From: Carex sylvatica
Lineage: Eukaryota > Streptophyta > Magnoliopsida > Poales > Cyperaceae
Length of the DNA: 22,582 nucleotides
Assembly: GCA_964058845.1 (NCBI GenBank)
Contig: CAXKVR010000279.1
Coordinates: 1-22,582, forward strand
Direction of reading: 5' to 3'
Part shown: one piece after another, positions 19,451 to 22,582 of the stretch
How positions within the stretch are numbered: the stretch's first letter is position 1
Layout: each line of letters starts with the position of its first letter
Program-made: the position numbers and the translations under genes
Notes under the pieces: generated by a model
What the model saw: only the letters and a program-made list of their open reading frames with translations
What the model was told of the DNA's origin: nothing
The model's database searches: none

Positions 19451-22400
19451 TTATATTTGAGGTCGAGGCGAAATAAGCGTAGCAGTGCCTTGTTCTACAG
19501 AGACCCCTCCCCTGGCCCCATTTGTCATTTGAACCCCTCCATTACGAGTTCCGGTCTCTCCGGTTGCAGCCCCTTTGCCCTTGCGTCGCTTCGCACCCTC
19601 GGCCCAGCCCAAAAGGCCCGCTTGCACATGTTCTTCAAATATTGCTCTCTTAAATGAACTCCCCATCTAGACAATAAAAGTAGGTTTTGTTATGTTTCAT
19701 TTTCCTTAGGATTCTTTCATTGGTGTTTGTGTGCTTTTGGTTGGTTTAATTTTTTTGTGTTGGCGGCTTAGAAAAGAATCAATTAAGATTGGAAAGGCCA
19801 GTCTTGGATTAAAGTATATGACATTAAAAATCCCACGTTCAATTACCAAAGCAAAGTTTGAACCACTGCTCTCAGGTACAATCCTTTTTTTTCTAATTGA
19901 TTTTTTTTTCTTTTTTTTGGGTTTATTTTCTTGTAACCTGATTACTGTTTAGTTTGAGCCTTGAGCATGAAATAGCACTTTGAAGCAGATTGGTATGGAA
20001 ATCAATGAATTACTTGTTGATTAAAGGAAGAAGCAATTGATTAGACTTACATGAGAAACAATAGCATAAAGTGGTAGTGTACTGTAGCTGCAAAGGACTT
20101 GTGTTATTACACTGGCACACAATGAAAAGAGATGAATTAGTTACACTGGAGCACAATGTCAGTAAAATGCTTTTGCTTCCATGTAATTATATATTTACAA
20201 ATGTTGGCGGCACTTCGCTGCCAACCTTAAAAAAAAAAATATTTACATTTACATATCCTTTTGTTTTGCAAATTTAGAAATTATTAAAGTATTTAAGGGT
20301 AAGAATGCATTGTACCTGATTATGAGTCTAGGGATGAGATACACCATCTTCCCCATAATGCATGAGTTCAAGCCATAAGTTGTCTGTGCAAAGTGATATT
20401 TATTATTCAGGGTTAGAATAATTAGGACTTGCCTAGTGCATAGATCTCAATGAATTAACACAACAGTCAAGAAAGTCAGCTGACATCAAACTGTTAATTA
20501 ATAAGTACATTGCTGGTTTTCTAATAATCAACCGACCATTTTACTCTAGATCTTTAGGTCATCGATAAGTTGTCTTTTCTTATTTGTTATGTTGACAAAA
20601 ACAAATAATTGGATGAAATCTATAACAAAAAATGGTTTTCTTAAGATCTGAACTTATGTCACGCAACCTACTCTGTTAGTTGTTAGTGTTAATTAAGATG
20701 TGATAAAACGCAAATTGTAACACTCACCAAAATCCAAAAGAAGTAGGCGATCTCAAATGCGTTCTGAAAGAGGATGAAATGAATCAAGACGAGTACGATT
20801 TTGGGCCGGTGAAACCAGAAGAGGTCGTCAGATGGAGTCACAATTAAATTTCCTTCCACGATAGTATGCTTCTCTGCCACTTCATGCGCTAACTCTGTGA
20901 TTATGTGCTCCAACTTTGCACCTACTACTAGCAGCAACTGAAATGCATTTAAATATGATATAATTACTTCTTCTTTTTTCCAAGGAAGCATCTGCAACTG
21001 TTGGTGGCCATTTGAACTATTTTTTATTTTTTTTTATTGTTGGCCCCAAGTTCATTCTAATAGCGGATTCCACTGAGACATGCTCATATCGAGATGAATT
21101 TTAGTAAATGATCTAAGAGTAGTATATAACTTACAACTAGAGGAACCCATGACACCCAAAAGTATATGTGCCACCCTACAATAATTAAAACAAGTGATCA
21201 ACCGACATATAATTTTGAAAATTGTTGCCAAGCAGAACATAATAAAAATAAAAAGAGGGGGGGGGGGGGGGGTGGTGGTTACTTGACAATTATTTATTTT
21301 GACAATCTTTAAGAATGAAGCTTAAATTTTAAATGTAACATTATAAGCATGATCAATATTACCAACATATCATGTCTATGAAATATGATAAAGGTTTGAT
21401 ATATGCTTCATCGTATGTCAAGTGACTTGAAATTTTAAATAATATGAAATTAACAGTTATTGATGCATCATCAAATAGTACGTAATATGCATGAAATTTG
21501 TTAAGTTATCAATATGTCCCATAACATTGCAATCAATTTAATTTTTTATTTCAACATTATTTGAACTTTTTCAGAGTAAGAAGAAAAACAGATCCTATAG
21601 TTCCAAAGACCAAACTTCAATTGGCCCATATTGTTGAAGAGAATAGTAACTTACAATCAATTTGATTTTCTTCTAACTTATTTCAACATTTATTTACTTA
21701 TTGATTGATCATCATTATCATTATCATCACCCTCATTGTTATTAATTTTTTCCGAAAATGAAGGAAAACAATGAAAACGGAAATAATTAATATAAAAAAG
21801 AACAATGAGTAACATTCAACAGGAGGCATACCATTTACATTGAACAACAAAAATAACATCACAAACGTCCAAAGGTACCAACTGCATTAAATAGTTGAGA
21901 TCACATTAGTCATGATATAAAAGGGATTCTCATTTGAAGCCAATCAAATGGGTTTTACAGTTAAGTGCACAAAGGGACTTGGTGAAGAACACCCTAGTTC
22001 TACTCGACAACTATAGTCAACTGAATATATTGCCAATCAAATTAATCCATTTGTCAAGTGATTACTAACCCCTTACTTTTCCTCTGTCTCTTAAATCATG
22101 AAACAATTACAGATAATCAATGCTTCAAGAAAGGGAACTTTATTGCTTGAATTAATAGTAACACTATACCTTATACCGACGACTTTCTTAAAATCAGCTT
22201 CGAGGGCTCGCATCATATACTTGTAGAAATTAAACTTCATATTTGATGAACAATGTTTCTACAAAACACAAAAGAAAACAAATGTAAATAATCAATTGTG
22301 CATGTAAAAGAAAATTAAACTAAAACAACTCAAAATTGATGAACCAGAAGCCAACGCCTTTAATAGTATAATACAATCTAGAAATTTGAAACGTCAATTG

Positions 22401-22574
22401 GAATAAACCTATAAGAGATATACAATGTTTTTCAAGACAATGCAGCATTGCTTGTACTGGTGCAGTGCAAGCTGTTGGGCATTTTCATATATGGGTGTGG
22501 CAAAAGTTTTCCTGGACAATATGTAAATATGCTTACATTTATAAAGCCACGTCTGATTGTTATATAATCTTCTT
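19451..22574 (-). CDS. MLO: MLO-family seven-transmembrane protein, 3' part (last eight coding exons)
   Basis: MLO proteins are plant membrane proteins with a cytosolic C-terminal calmodulin-binding site; some act in powdery mildew susceptibility, others in root or reproductive signalling. Exons on the minus strand are 22574-22537, 22258-22170, 21881-21832, 21175-21135, 20937-20728, 20383-20316, 20111-20051 and 19666-19451. All seven introns are GT-AG and the phases join without a break, giving 256 residues after a split first codon. Family landmarks in order: EDYITIRRGFI; SWYLWTF...NVNGWHIYFWVSW (membrane segment); VGAKLEHIITELAHEVAEKH; SDDLFWFHRP; IHFILFQNAFEIAYFFW (membrane); YGLNSCIMGK; LCSYSTLPLYAIVS (last membrane segment); MGSSFKRAIFEEHVQ. 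A Trp followed by KRRKGK (about 206-216) fits the calmodulin-binding helix. The tail after it is only about 40 residues. The sequence resembles the AtMLO1/13/15 group, a weak assignment. About the first half of the protein lies outside the window. Confidence 0.95.
21257..21272. repeat. Run of 16 G inside an MLO intron
   Basis: Sixteen consecutive G on the plus strand, followed by TGGTGGTGG, lie in the intron between the exons at 21881-21832 and 21175-21135. In the pre-mRNA it is a C run. Its exact length may be unreliable because homopolymers are hard to sequence. Confidence 0.9.
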
Positions 22575-22582
22575 CTGTAAGT

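Noticed and set aside
19457..19657. A 66-codon plus-strand frame opposite the last MLO exon
   Set aside because: It is the antisense shadow of the MLO C-terminal exon, whose minus-strand reading matches the family.

Overview
The window is AT-rich nuclear DNA from a flowering plant. Evidence: two genes of plant-typical families with GT-AG introns (an SKP1-interacting SKIP35-type ankyrin protein and an MLO seven-transmembrane protein), a nuclear-type tRNA-Val(AAC) gene with the plant CAA motif just upstream, and many small non-autonomous DNA transposons. A non-grass monocot is my impression, but nothing here proves the lineage.

Layout. Positions 1-472 are an unrecognised flank. 473-2032 is a hAT-like non-autonomous element with an 8-bp target duplication, holding a large foldback and hexamer microsatellites. 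3024-3517 is a near-perfect hairpin element with 200-bp arms. 4021-4184 is a small inverted-repeat element. 4974-8508 (minus) is a complete four-exon SKIP35-like gene whose four exons I could join in frame (601 residues). 8509-10948 is its promoter side plus featureless intergenic DNA. 10960-11033 (minus) is tRNA-Val(AAC). 11041-19450 is gene-poor and filled with at least seven non-autonomous elements. 19451-22574 (minus) holds the last eight coding exons of an MLO gene; its 5' part lies beyond the right edge.

The recurrent theme is a family of about 0.3-0.4 kb foldback elements present six times (near 3067, 11872, 12848, 16321, 18311 and 18843). All carry the same arm core (a TCGATC box, then a GATCTC...GTGCTTGGAGATC box, then a TTTTACAT box, running toward a central loop), yet they end in at least three different terminal sequences. 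A second story is at 14695-15870: a degenerate tandem-repeat element into which a 187-bp hAT-type MITE has inserted, with the neighbouring repeat unit preserving the empty site.

The two protein genes are not an operon and I see no functional link between them: one points to SCF-type ubiquitin ligase biology, the other to a calmodulin-binding membrane protein. I found no transposase, reverse transcriptase, rRNA or CRISPR array, and no convincing undescribed protein-coding system. The novelty lies in the hairpin-repeat architecture.
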